Shown: positions 18,312 to 26,695 of the stretch, one piece after another
How positions within the stretch are numbered: the stretch's first letter is position 1
How the letters are laid out: the number at the start of each line of letters is the position of its first letter
Assembly: GCF_004919685.1 (NCBI RefSeq)
Contig: NZ_SMYZ01000031.1
Span: 34,405-98,404 of the forward strand
Source: Mesorhizobium norvegicum
GTDB lineage: Bacteria > Pseudomonadota > Alphaproteobacteria > Rhizobiales > Rhizobiaceae
Reading direction: 5' to 3'
DNA: 64,000 nucleotides
Position numbers and translations under genes: made by a program
The notes under the pieces: generated by a model
Told to the model about the DNA's origin: nothing
Database searches by the model: none
Seen by the model: the letters and a program-made list of their open reading frames with translations, nothing else

Positions 18312-19736
18312 TCACTCGGCCGCCTCGACGAGGTCGCCCCAGCTCGAGCGGTCGCGCGCGGCTGTTCCTGGATGGTCGTCGCGCAACAGGCGCTGTCCTT
18401 CGCCCTGGAAGCGCTCGCGGATCGTGGTGCCCGGCGCGCCCCGTTCGCGGATGCGGCCCCGCCGCCGCAGTTCCGGGACCACGAACTCGATGAAATCCTC
18501 GAACGTGCCAGGGCTGACGACATAGGCGAGGTTGAAGCCGTCGACGCCAGATTCATCAGCGATGCGTTCAAGCTCGTCGGCGATCCTCTGCGGCGAGCCG
18601 ACCAGCTTGGGATGGATGCCGCCGAGCCCGATATAGTCGGCGATCCCGGCCACGGTCCAACGCCGGTCGGCATCGATGCGTGTCAAATTGGCAAGCGCGG
18701 AGCGGCCGGCATTGGTCTCGATATATTCGAGCGGATGGTCGAGCGGATATTGCGACCAGTCGACGCCGGTCCATGCCGAAAACAGCGCCAGTGCGGCTTC
18801 GACACTGGTGTAGGACAGATAGTCCTTGTGCTTGGCCTCGGCTTCCTCGTCCGTGGCTCCGGTGATGACGGTAACGGCGGTGATGAACTTTATCGCGTCC
18901 GGCGCCCGTCCGAGTTCGACGGCGCGCGTGCGGATCGCCTCGATCGAGCGGCGGATGGATGCCGTGCTGGTGCCGCCGAGGAACACCACCTCACCGTTGC
19001 GGGCGGCGAATTCGCGCCCGCGCGGCGAGGTTCCCGCCTGGAACAGAAGCGGCGTGCGCTGCGGACTGGGCTGCGCAAGATGCGCGCCGGGCACGGAGAA
19101 ATATTTGCCGTGGTGGCCGATCGGATGGACTTTGCTGGGATCGGTGTAGAGCCCACTCTCGCGATCGTGCACGACCGCCCCGTCCTCCCAGGATCCTTCC
19201 CAAAGCTTGTAGGTGACATCGAGGAATTCCTGCGCGAGATCGTAGCGCTCGTCATGGTCGATCTGGCGTTCCAGTCCGAGATTCTTTGCCGCGGACTCCA
19301 GGACCGAGGTGACGACATTCCAGGCGACACGGCCCTTGGTCAGATGATCGAGCGTGGTGAATTTGCGGGCCAGGAGATAAGGCTGTTCGTAGGTGGTCGA
19401 CACGGTGATGCCGAAGCCGAGATGCTTGGTGGCGGCGGCCATTGCCGACACCAGCAGCAGCGGGTCGTTCACCGGCGACTGGGCGGCGGTGCGCAGCGAC
19501 GCATCCGGCGTGCCCCGGAAGACATCGAGGTGGCCGAGCGCGTCGGCGAGGAACAGCGCGTCGAAGCCACCGTCGTCGAGCAGCTTGGCCAGCGAGGTCC
19601 AGTATTCGAGGCTGGTGTAGGTGTGGGCGCGGTCGCTCGGATGACGCCAGAGGCCCGCCGACACATGGCCGACCACGGTCATGCCGAAGCCGTTGAGGAT
19701 GAGAGGCTTGACCGCCTGTCCGGTGGAATCTGTCAT
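18312..19736 (-). CDS. LLM-class flavin-dependent monooxygenase (NtaA/SnaA/DszA family), copy 2
   Basis: This bacterial-luciferase-like oxygenase (474 aa) belongs to the NtaA/SnaA/DszA branch. Visible family features include LILNGFGM at the start, FDALFLADALG, SPVNDPLLLVSA, TLDHLTKGRVAWNVVTS near residue 150 and GKYFSVPGAHL near 240. Members use reduced FMN and O2, and several break C-S or C-N bonds. The ATG at 19736 was chosen; a GTG at 19748 overlapping the previous stop (GTGA) is equally possible since neither has a strong ribosome binding site. It forms a pair with the downstream acyl-CoA-dehydrogenase-like gene. Confidence 0.88.
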   Translation of the reverse strand: MTDSTGQAVKPLILNGFGMTVVGHVSAGLWRHPSDRAHTYTSLEYWTSLAKLLDDGGFDALFLADALGHLDVFRGTPDASLRTAAQSPVNDPLLLVSAMAAATKHLGFGITVSTTYEQPYLLARKFTTLDHLTKGRVAWNVVTSVLESAAKNLGLERQIDHDERYDLAQEFLDVTYKLWEGSWEDGAVVHDRESGLYTDPSKVHPIGHHGKYFSVPGAHLAQPSPQRTPLLFQAGTSPRGREFAARNGEVVFLGGTSTASIRRSIEAIRTRAVELGRAPDAIKFITAVTVITGATDEEAEAKHKDYLSYTSVEAALALFSAWTGVDWSQYPLDHPLEYIETNAGRSALANLTRIDADRRWTVAGIADYIGLGGIHPKLVGSPQRIADELERIADESGVDGFNLAYVVSPGTFEDFIEFVVPELRRRGRIRERGAPGTTIRERFQGEGQRLLRDDHPGTAARDRSSWGDLVEAAE

Positions 19737-19744
19737 GGTTCGGC

Positions 19745-20983
19745 TCACGAATAGTAGGTTGGCGGCGGCACGCGGCCGTTGAGCGCGAAGTCACCGACTT
19801 CCAGCACCTTGTAGTGGACGGGATCATGCAGGCTGTGGGTGCGGACGTTGCGCCAGTAGCGATCGAAGCCGAACGAGCGGGCGGTGGAACGGGCGCCGGT
19901 CAGCTCGAATATGCGCGATGTCACTTCCAGGGCGACCTCGGTCGAATGCACCTTCGACTGGTAGGCGATGGCAGCAGTGCGGCCGCGTTCTTCAGCGGTG
20001 AGATCCTTGCCGCGCTCGAAGGCGCGCTGTACGGCCTCGCCGGCCGCGTCCGCGAGCGCCTGCGCGGACGCCAGCGCGATCGAAAGCCTGCCAAAACGCT
20101 CGACGACCAGCGTGTCCTCCGAGGCCTTCTTCGCCGGCGAGGACAGCCATGGCCTGCCGCGCTGGGTGATGTAATCCCTGGCGTCTTCCAGAGCGGCAAG
20201 GGCGGTACCGAGATAGAGTTCGCCGAAGGCTGCATGGACGATCGGCACGTGCAGCGTGGCATGCGGTGGATGAACCGTATCATCAGGCCAATGCCCGACC
20301 AGGTCGTCGGCGGATGCGGCGACATTTTCGAGCGCCGCACTGCCGCTGACCGTCAGCCTCTGGCCGATATTGTCCCAGTCATTGCCGAAGCTGAGGCCTG
20401 GCGTCGGATTTGCAACGATGAACTGGCCGATATGACGGCTGGCGTCAGTGCCGGAAATCCGTGTGCCCTCGGCAAAGCGCACCCAGACCTGCAGCGTATC
20501 GGCCACCTGCGCACCACTGGTGAAAGGCTTGGCGCCATTGAGCACGAAGCCGCCGTCCACCTGGCTTGCCTCGACAAGCGGCTCATAGGCGGCCTGCGCG
20601 ATGCCGGCGTGGAACCAGCCTTTGGAGAGGAACCCCTCCAGCCGTTTTTCGATCAGGATCTTGTTGTCGCCGTCCAGCCCGATGGCTGTGCCGAACAGAT
20701 GATAGATGGCAATCTGGGCTATCGATGTGTCACCCTTGGCCAGGATGCGGACGATCCTGAGCACTTCGGCTGGCGTCGCGCCGCCGCCGCCAAGTCGCTT
20801 CGGAATATAGATCGTCAGCAGACCGGCCAGACGCAAAAGGTCGATCTCGGCATGCGGCGCGGCTCCGGCCAGATCGCGCACGGCAGCGGTGCGCTTGAAC
20901 TCGCGCACGACCTCCTCGGCCTTCTCGGCCCAGCCTTGGAAATCGCTGCGCTGTTCATGCTGAACGGTGGCGTGGATGGTCAT
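19745..20983 (-). CDS. Acyl-CoA dehydrogenase-like flavoprotein monooxygenase (SfnB/DszC type), copy 1
   Basis: This 412-aa protein is a paralog of the one at 16923-18200. Shared landmarks include GWFHAGIAQAAYEPL against GWFQGGVSNPRDQ, SFGNDWDNIGQRLTVSGSA against SFGGDWDNLGQRLTASGSV, and a near-identical ending region (YWRNVRTHSLHDPVHYK). ATG at 20983 overlaps the stop of the LLM gene in an ATGA, giving translational coupling; the frame continues far upstream but only inside that gene. The repeated LLM-ACAD order points to duplication of a two-gene module. Confidence 0.87.
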   Translation of the reverse strand: MTIHATVQHEQRSDFQGWAEKAEEVVREFKRTAAVRDLAGAAPHAEIDLLRLAGLLTIYIPKRLGGGGATPAEVLRIVRILAKGDTSIAQIAIYHLFGTAIGLDGDNKILIEKRLEGFLSKGWFHAGIAQAAYEPLVEASQVDGGFVLNGAKPFTSGAQVADTLQVWVRFAEGTRISGTDASRHIGQFIVANPTPGLSFGNDWDNIGQRLTVSGSAALENVAASADDLVGHWPDDTVHPPHATLHVPIVHAAFGELYLGTALAALEDARDYITQRGRPWLSSPAKKASEDTLVVERFGRLSIALASAQALADAAGEAVQRAFERGKDLTAEERGRTAAIAYQSKVHSTEVALEVTSRIFELTGARSTARSFGFDRYWRNVRTHSLHDPVHYKVLEVGDFALNGRVPPPTYYS

Positions 20984-22389
20984 GATGCCAGGGCCTCCGG
21001 CTGACGGCCCTGCGAGAAAGTGTGTTGCGCAGCCGGATGATCGGCGGGCACGCGGCTGTCGCGTCCGAAGAGCCTGGACCGCAGCGAGGGACCGACATCC
21101 TCGCGAATGCGACCGCGCCGCCGCAGTTCGGGAACGACATGGGCGGAGAAGTCGATGAAGCTGCCTGGGCTGACCACATGCGTCAGGTTGATGCCGTCGG
21201 TGTCGGTGGCGTCCAGCCATTGCTCGAGCTCGTCCGAAACGGTCTTGGGGCCGCCGACGAAGGACTTGCCGCGGCCGAAACCGCCCTCCGGCGAAAACGC
21301 CTGGCGCAAGGTCCACTGGCGGCCCGACGACGGGTCGTCGAACATACGCAGCAGGGAACGGTTGGAGTCGGTTTCGGTGTAGCGGATCGGCTGGTCGAGA
21401 TCATGCTTGGAAAAGTCGATGCCCGTCGTCGCCGAATAGTGCACCAGAGCGCCTTCGACATCGTAGTGCGATCTGTAGTCGGCGAGCTTGGCGGCCGCGG
21501 CGGCATCGGTCGCATCCGTAATCACCGAGACCGCGGAGATGAACTTGATGCTGCCGGGAGCCCTGCCCTCGTCGCGGGCAAGCCGCTTCACCTCAGCGAC
21601 ATTGCGCCTGATGCCATCGGCGTCGGCGCCGGCGATGAACACCACCTCCGCGTGACGGGCGGCAAAGCGCTGGCCGCGCGGCGAGCCGCCCGCCTGGAAC
21701 AGCACCGGCACCCTTTGCGGACTGGGCTCCGAAAGATGCGGGCCGGGAACGTTGAAATAGCGTCCGGCATGACCGATCGAATGAACTTTTGCCGGGTCGG
21801 TGTAGAGACCGTCCGAGTTCTCGGCACTGCCGCGGTCACGCACCAGGGCTCCGTCTTCCCAGGAGCCCTGCCAGAGCTTGTAGGCGACCTCCATGAACTC
21901 GTCGGCGATCTCGTAGCGCTCGTCATGCGCCACCTGCTTGTCGAGGCCAAGGTTGCGTGCCGCGCTGTCGAGCTGCGAGGTGACGACGTTCCAGGCGATC
22001 CGCCCCTTGGTGAGATGATCGAGCGTGGTGAATTTGCGCGCCAGCAGATACGGCTTTTCGTAGGTCGTCGAAACAGTGACGCCAAAACCCAACCGGCTTG
22101 TCGCGTCGGCAAGGGCCGAGACCAGCAACAGCGGATCGTTGACGGGGGACTGAACGCCCTTTGCCAGCGAGGCGTCGTAGCCACCGCCATAGACGTCTAG
22201 CAGGCCCAGCGCATCGGCGATGAACAGGCAATCGAAGCCGCCGTCCTCCAGTGCCTTGGCAAGCTCGATCCAATAGTCGAGCTCGGCATGGCGATAGGCC
22301 TGGTCGGCCGGATGACGCCAAAGTCCGTAGGCGACATGGGAGACGGCGTTCATGGTGAAGCCATTGAGAATGATGGGAGATTTTGCCAT
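20980..22389 (-). CDS. LLM-class flavin-dependent monooxygenase (NtaA/SnaA/DszA family), copy 1
   Basis: This is the first gene of the monooxygenase operon and encodes 469 aa of the same family as 18312-19736. Motifs are IILNGFTM, FDCLFIADALGLLDV, SPVNDPLLLVSALAD, TLDHLTKGRIAWNVVTSQLD and GRYFNVPGPHLSEPSPQRVP. I start at the ATG at 22389; an extension to 22416 is possible but adds an unrelated leader. No NAD(P)H:FMN reductase, the usual partner of this family, is encoded nearby. Its substrate cannot be read from sequence; context favours an organosulfur compound. Confidence 0.88.
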   Translation of the reverse strand: MAKSPIILNGFTMNAVSHVAYGLWRHPADQAYRHAELDYWIELAKALEDGGFDCLFIADALGLLDVYGGGYDASLAKGVQSPVNDPLLLVSALADATSRLGFGVTVSTTYEKPYLLARKFTTLDHLTKGRIAWNVVTSQLDSAARNLGLDKQVAHDERYEIADEFMEVAYKLWQGSWEDGALVRDRGSAENSDGLYTDPAKVHSIGHAGRYFNVPGPHLSEPSPQRVPVLFQAGGSPRGQRFAARHAEVVFIAGADADGIRRNVAEVKRLARDEGRAPGSIKFISAVSVITDATDAAAAAKLADYRSHYDVEGALVHYSATTGIDFSKHDLDQPIRYTETDSNRSLLRMFDDPSSGRQWTLRQAFSPEGGFGRGKSFVGGPKTVSDELEQWLDATDTDGINLTHVVSPGSFIDFSAHVVPELRRRGRIREDVGPSLRSRLFGRDSRVPADHPAAQHTFSQGRQPEALAS

Positions 22390-22866
22390 ATGACTACCCA
22401 GACAAGCGCACGCCACATGGCGACTGATCTTTGTCTATGGATTTAGTGTAATTCAAATCCTCGCGCGTGGAGATTTTTCCTAAAGATCGCGGTGTTTGTG
22501 ACAATCCATTACTGGATAGCCCACCACTGGATAGCCCACCACTGGATGGCATCGAAACGCATCGCCAAGGCCGGCCGTCATGCTCTCATTTGACTGGGCA
22601 GGACGTAGCGTCGAAAGCTCACCGCCGACCAATTGAAAAGCGGTATGTGCCGATAAGATAGCAACAAACCGAGGGGGTCCGTCGGTGCGGGCGGCTTGTC
22701 AGTCTGTTCGGCTTTGGCCTAGGTTGGATCGCATTGATTCAATTGGCAAACAGAGAGGCCGACGCGGTGCATCCTCAGAATGCGGCACGCGCCGCGCTTG
22801 TCGTCGTTTCGACATCGGACCTGGCGCTGCCTGGTGTCGGGGTCGCCCCATTGGCGCAGCTTCAGC
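22390..22866. other. Intergenic region between divergent transcription units
   Basis: About 480 nt separate the minus-strand monooxygenase operon from the plus-strand dehydrogenase. It must hold both promoters, but no box is convincing. A CTTTGTCTAT decamer at 22429-22438 also occurs, inverted, in the 10.4-kb gap. A 15-nt tandem repeat lies at 22511-22550. An open frame at 22467-22661 only reflects that repeat and looks non-coding. Confidence 0.6.
22511..22550. repeat. Short tandem repeat, 15-nt unit, 2.7 copies
   Basis: The unit ACTGGATAGCCCACC occurs twice perfectly (22511-22525 and 22526-22540) and is followed by a partial third copy with one change. It lies in the gap between divergent operons and has no visible coding role. 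Confidence 0.85.
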
Positions 22867-22942
22867 ATGGCTGAGCTCACCATCGGCTTCGCTCACGCCG
22901 CCTATCGGTTGCGTGACGAGTTCCTGACGCGCGGGGCAACCG

Positions 22943-23818
22943 ATGCCCAGCTTCGAGGTTCGCAGCCTCGCCGAACTGGAGCAGCGCGTCGCCGAGGCCG
23001 ATGTCCTCGTCGTCTCCGGCCTGTGGCGCAACGAACTGGCGGAGCGCGCGCCGAAGCTGCGGCTGATCCAGTCGATCAGCGCCGGCACCGATCAGTTCTC
23101 GCGGGCGGTCCTGCGCGACCATGGCATCAAGCTCGCCAGCGCCCAGGGTGCCAATGAAATCGCTGTCGCCGAGCACGCCATGGCGTTGATGCTCGGCCTG
23201 ACGCGGCACTTGCATCTGGCGCGCGACTCCCAGACCAAAGAGCATTGGCGCCCGATGATCGGCGACCGTTCGCAGCGTGAGGACGAGCTCAACGGCAAGA
23301 CGCTGCTGATCGTTGGCCTGGGACGCATCGGCGCGCGGCTTGCCCGCCTCGCGAATGCCTTCGGCATGCAGGTGATCGGCGTGAAGCGCGACCCGGTCGC
23401 GGTGGCAGGCGTGGCGCAAGTGGTGTCGCAGGCGCGATTGCTTGAGGTGCTGCCGCAAGCCGACTTTGTTGCCCTCACTTGCCCCCTTACGCCCGAGACC
23501 GAAGGCCTGATCGGTCCTGCCGCCTTGGCTGCAATGCGGCCGAGCACGTTTCTCATCAATGTGGCGCGCGGACGCATCATCGATGAGCCGGCCTTGATCG
23601 AAGCACTGCGCAGCGGCGCCATTGCCGGCGCCGGGCTCGATTGCGTCTATGAAGAGCCGCTGCCGGCAAGCTCGCCGATCTGGCGCCTGCCCAATGTTCT
23701 GGTGACCCCGCACAGCGCGGGCGAGACCAGCCGTTACGAGACGCGCGTCGTCGACATGCTGCTCGAAAACATCACCCGCGCGGTGGCCGGAACAGCATTG
23801 CTGAACGAGGTTGTATAA
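22943..23818 (+). CDS. D-2-hydroxyacid dehydrogenase (NAD-binding), N-terminus apparently displaced by a frameshift
   Basis: The readable frame gives 291 aa of the D-isomer 2-hydroxyacid dehydrogenase family (glyoxylate/hydroxypyruvate reductase-like). The Rossmann motif is GKTLLIVGLGRIGARLA (about residues 114-130); the catalytic Arg is in NVARGRIID and the His in VTPHSAGETSRYE. The family normally begins about 25 residues earlier. Exactly such a start, MAELTIGFAHAAYRLRDEFL, lies at 22867 in another frame; dropping one G from the GGGG at 22933-22936 joins the frames. So either the gene starts at 22943 and is short, or it is frameshifted, or there is a sequencing error. Confidence 0.8.
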   Translation: MPSFEVRSLAELEQRVAEADVLVVSGLWRNELAERAPKLRLIQSISAGTDQFSRAVLRDHGIKLASAQGANEIAVAEHAMALMLGLTRHLHLARDSQTKEHWRPMIGDRSQREDELNGKTLLIVGLGRIGARLARLANAFGMQVIGVKRDPVAVAGVAQVVSQARLLEVLPQADFVALTCPLTPETEGLIGPAALAAMRPSTFLINVARGRIIDEPALIEALRSGAIAGAGLDCVYEEPLPASSPIWRLPNVLVTPHSAGETSRYETRVVDMLLENITRAVAGTALLNEVV

Positions 23819-23821
23819 GCA

Positions 23822-23837
23822 CGGGGTGCAAACCCCG
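23822..23837. terminator. Small GC-rich hairpin between convergent genes
   Basis: CGGGGT-GCAA-ACCCCG forms a 6-bp stem with a tetraloop in the 63-nt gap between the dehydrogenase and uxuA stops. It has no T-run on either side, so a role as bidirectional terminator is only suggested by position. Confidence 0.35.
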
Positions 23838-23881
23838 GCGTGATGGCGGCAAATCCGGCCAGCCGAACTGACAGGACGGCT

Positions 23882-25066
23882 TCAAGCCAGCCCGAACCGC
23901 TCCACAGCGCGCATGATGCCACGCAACTCGGCGAGCCCTTTCAGCCGGCCGATCAGCGAATAGCCGGGATTGATCCTGGTCTTGCCGATGTCGTCGGCGA
24001 GCAGATGGCCATGGTCTGGCCGCATCGGAATGCGCCAGTCGGCGCGGCCTTCCCTGCGGCGGCGCGCCTCTTCCTGCATCAGGGCCAGGATGACATGCGC
24101 CATGTCGGTGCCGCCCTCGAGATGCTCGGCCTCATAGAACGAGCCGTCATCCTCGATGGTGATGTTGCGCAGATGGGCGAAATGGATGCGGTCGGCAAAT
24201 TCCTTGACCATGGCGACGATGTCGTTGTCGGCGCGTGTCCCGTAGGAGCCGGTGCAGAACGTCAGGCCATTGGCGGGGCTGTCGACGGCGTTGAGGATGA
24301 AACGCCCATCCTCGGCGGTCGAGACGATGCGTGGCAGGCCATAGAGCGAGAAGGGCGGGTCGTCGGGATGGATGCACATGCGCACCCCCTCCTCTTCGGC
24401 CACCGGAATGATCTCGCGCAGGAACCAGGCAAGGTTGTCGCGCAGCTCCTTCGGTCCGATCGCATCGTATTCCGCCAGAGCCTCGCGAAAACTGTCCCTG
24501 TTATAGCTGCGCTCGGTCGCCGGCAGGCCGGCGATCAGATTGCGCTCGATCCTGTCGATCGCCTCGCTGCTCAGCTCCCTCAGCCGCGCTTCCGCCTCGG
24601 CGATGCGGGCGGCGCTGTAGCTGGCCTCGGCATTGCTGCGCTTCAGCACAAACAGGTCGTAGGCCGCGAAGTCGATCGCATCGAAACGCAGCGCATAACC
24701 CGTCGTCGGCAGCCGATAGGCCAGATCCGTACGGGTCCAGTCGACCACGGGCATGAAATTGTAGCAGACCGTCGCGATGCCGGCCTTGGCAAGCGCGCGG
24801 ATTGAGTCGCGATAGTAGCCGGCGTAGCGCTCGCGTTCCGGCGTACCGATCTTGAAGGAATTATGGACCGGGATGCTCTCGACAACCGACCAGGTCAGCC
24901 CAGCCGCCTCGATGATCCGCTTGCGCTCCAGAATGCTCTCGAGCGGCCAGGCGCGCCCGTCATAGATATCGTGCAAGGCAGTCACCACGCCTGTCGCGCC
25001 TGCCTGCCTGACATGATCGAGTGTTACCGGGTCGTTCGGTCCATACCAGCGCCAGCACTGTTCCAT
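23882..25066 (-). CDS. uxuA: Mannonate dehydratase
   Basis: This is D-mannonate dehydratase (394 aa, the usual length), which converts D-mannonate to 2-keto-3-deoxygluconate in glucuronate breakdown. The family opening ([20 protein letters not shown]), [13 protein letters not shown], the metal-site stretch [26 protein letters not shown] and [11 protein letters not shown] are all present. The start at 25066 is an ATG. It is transcribed divergently from an SDR gene that could supply mannonate or handle another sugar acid. Confidence 0.95.
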   Translation of the reverse strand: MEQCWRWYGPNDPVTLDHVRQAGATGVVTALHDIYDGRAWPLESILERKRIIEAAGLTWSVVESIPVHNSFKIGTPERERYAGYYRDSIRALAKAGIATVCYNFMPVVDWTRTDLAYRLPTTGYALRFDAIDFAAYDLFVLKRSNAEASYSAARIAEAEARLRELSSEAIDRIERNLIAGLPATERSYNRDSFREALAEYDAIGPKELRDNLAWFLREIIPVAEEEGVRMCIHPDDPPFSLYGLPRIVSTAEDGRFILNAVDSPANGLTFCTGSYGTRADNDIVAMVKEFADRIHFAHLRNITIEDDGSFYEAEHLEGGTDMAHVILALMQEEARRRREGRADWRIPMRPDHGHLLADDIGKTRINPGYSLIGRLKGLAELRGIMRAVERFGLA

Positions 25067-25098
25067 TGCCGCTTCCTTCTGCGAGAGGACGGCAACCT

Positions 25099-25127
25099 AT
25101 TGTTTGACCACAATGAGTGTCAAACCA
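25099..25127. promoter_or_regulatory. Palindromic operator candidate in the uxuA/SDR divergent promoter
   Basis: GTTTGAC (25102-25108) and GTCAAAC (25119-25125) are perfect inverted arms 10 nt apart, just upstream of uxuA. The left part, TTGTTTGACCACAATGA, closely resembles the recurring TTGTATGACCATCAATGA site at 36.37 kb with one change and one missing base. A GntR-type repressor, usual for uronate genes, is plausible, but none is encoded nearby. Confidence 0.4.
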
Positions 25128-25228
25128 AAGCGCGTCGCGTTCGAACGGATTCAGGCGACGCGCTGTAGGTCTTTGTTTTATGCATATCGTTCTCCCAAAC
25201 CGGGATAGCGAAAGAAGGAGTTCCCGCG

Positions 25229-26014
25229 ATGAAGGATTTCGACGGCAAAGTGGCTTTGGTGACGGGGACGACCGGGATCGGCTTGGCCACCGCCAGACGC
25301 CTTGCCGCAGGAGGCGCTGCGATCATCGCCTGCGGCATCGACCGCGCAGCCAACGCGGCGCTGGAAGCGGAACTGGAGAACTCCGGAGCCGGGGCGCTGG
25401 TCATAAGCGCCGACGTCTCCGTACCGGAGCAGGTTCGCGACGCGGTCGCGGCTGGCGTCGAGCGGTTCGGCGGCCTCGATGTCATCGTCAATTCGGCGGC
25501 GGTGCATCCGTACGGAACCGCCGTCAGCACAGATTTCGAGACCTGGAACAAGGCGATGTCGGTCAATGTCGGGTCGATCTATCTGACCGCGCATTTCGGT
25601 ATCCCGGAAATGGTCCGTCGGGGCGGCGGCGCCATCGTCAACGTCGCTTCGGTGCAGGGCTTTGCCTGCCAGCAGAACGTCGCCGCCTATGCCACGACCA
25701 AGGGCGCCATCCACACGCTGACGCGCGCCCTGGCCCTCGACCATGCCCGCTCCGGCATCCGGGTCAATTCCGTCAGCCCGGGCTCGATCCGCACTCCGAT
25801 TCTCGAGAAGGCCGCGCGCGGCGAGAACGGGACAGATGCCGATGTCGAGGCCGCCTACAAGCGCTTCGGCGAAGCGCATCCCATCGGACGCATCGGCGAG
25901 CCGGAGGAGGTGGCCGAACTCATCGCTTTCCTGTGTTCGTCGAAGGCCGGCTTCTGCACCGGCGCGGACTACAGGATCGATGGCGGCCTGACCGCCGGCA
26001 TCGGCGTGAAGTAG
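25229..26014 (+). CDS. SDR-family NAD(P)-dependent oxidoreductase
   Basis: This is a classical short-chain dehydrogenase (261 aa). The cofactor motif is TGTTGIGLATA (residues 12-22); NSAA and the catalytic Ser/Tyr/Lys region (VASVQGF..., then YATTK near residue 155) are in place, and it ends with the usual GADYRIDGGL. GAAGGAG precedes the ATG at 25229. Divergence from uxuA suggests a sugar-acid oxidoreductase, for example a fructuronate/mannonate-type or gluconate-5-dehydrogenase-like enzyme; the substrate is not determined. Confidence 0.9.
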   Translation: MKDFDGKVALVTGTTGIGLATARRLAAGGAAIIACGIDRAANAALEAELENSGAGALVISADVSVPEQVRDAVAAGVERFGGLDVIVNSAAVHPYGTAVSTDFETWNKAMSVNVGSIYLTAHFGIPEMVRRGGGAIVNVASVQGFACQQNVAAYATTKGAIHTLTRALALDHARSGIRVNSVSPGSIRTPILEKAARGENGTDADVEAAYKRFGEAHPIGRIGEPEEVAELIAFLCSSKAGFCTGADYRIDGGLTAGIGVK

Positions 26015-26063
26015 ATCATGAAGATTGGGCTTGGCCTTCAATCACATCGTTGCCCTGGACAGA

Positions 26064-26186
26064 TCAATACCCGAGCAAATTAAGCAGCGCACGGGCCACG
26101 CCGAACAGGCCAAGTCCAATCAGGGCGATACCGGCAATTCTGGTCCTCACCTGCCGACTGGAGAGCTTGACGCCTGGCCGCCGCAT
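26064..26186 (-). CDS. Possible small hydrophobic protein (40 aa)
   Basis: An ATG at 26186, 8 nt after the stop of the YbaK-type gene and preceded by GAGAGAGG, opens a 40-codon frame ending in TGA. The product has a basic start (MRRPGVKLSSRQVRTR) and one hydrophobic helix (IAGIALIGLGLFGVARALL), as in single-pass membrane peptides. It would be the last gene of the tryptophanase operon. I recognise no family; the charge pattern, spacing and clean stop make it better than a chance frame, but this is tentative. Confidence 0.4.
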   Translation of the reverse strand: MRRPGVKLSSRQVRTRIAGIALIGLGLFGVARALLNLLGY

Positions 26187-26194
26187 CGCCTCTC

Positions 26195-26695
26195 TCAACC
26201 TGCGGCAGGGCTGGACTGGTCTGCAACACCCGCTGCCTTCGACAGATCTGCCAGCGCTGCCTGAGCGACCCGCAACAGCTCGGCAAGAGCAATCACAAGG
26301 GTCGCGGTGTTGCGGCCCGTACCGCAGACGACCTCTTCCAATTCAAGGACGCCACGATCGATAAACACACGGGCGCCGTTGATCGGCAGCGGAACGACGC
26401 CGCCGATCTCCATGTCGAGCCTGTTCCGGACGTACTCTTCCTCGGCCATGCGAAGGTCCGCCCTTCGCTCTCCAAGTGCGCCCGCGATCTTCTTGTAGTC
26501 GGCGCGCTCCGCTGCCCGCAGCGCGACAATCGCAAGGCTGTCGTCCGCGCAACGAAACACCAGGCTCTTGACCATATTGCGAGGGTCGTGCGGCAGGATT
26601 TCCTTTGCATCCTCGAACGAGATCAACGGCCTGTGCGTCACCACGGAGAACGCCGCACCCCGCTCTTCGAGGTATCGCTTGACCAGCGGGCTCAT
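26195..26695 (-). CDS. YbaK/EbsC-type aminoacyl-tRNA deacylase domain protein
   Basis: This single-domain protein (166 aa) of the YbaK/ProX editing family hydrolyses mischarged aminoacyl-tRNAs in related proteins. Visible landmarks are [19 protein letters not shown], the lysine in [12 protein letters not shown] and the GGVVPLPI loop followed by [13 protein letters not shown]. The ATG at 26695 overlaps the tryptophanase stop in an ATGA; a longer frame would lie inside that gene. Close coupling to a tryptophan-degrading enzyme is unusual and might mean a role with an amino-acid analogue, but that is speculation. Confidence 0.85.
   Translation of the reverse strand: MSPLVKRYLEERGAAFSVVTHRPLISFEDAKEILPHDPRNMVKSLVFRCADDSLAIVALRAAERADYKKIAGALGERRADLRMAEEEYVRNRLDMEIGGVVPLPINGARVFIDRGVLELEEVVCGTGRNTATLVIALAELLRVAQAALADLSKAAGVADQSSPAAG

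Noticed and set aside
17265..19754. An 829-codon open frame on the plus strand
   Set aside because: It lies antisense to the ACAD-like and LLM genes, its translation shows no domain, and its composition is that of a complementary-strand shadow in GC-rich DNA.
22511..22550. Possible CRISPR-like repeat
   Set aside because: The units are directly adjacent, only 15 nt long and fewer than three, with no spacers and no cas genes nearby.
22467..22661. A 64-codon frame containing LLDSPPLDSPPLDG
   Set aside because: The repeat in the peptide simply reflects the 15-nt DNA tandem repeat; there is no ribosome binding site and no homology I recognise.
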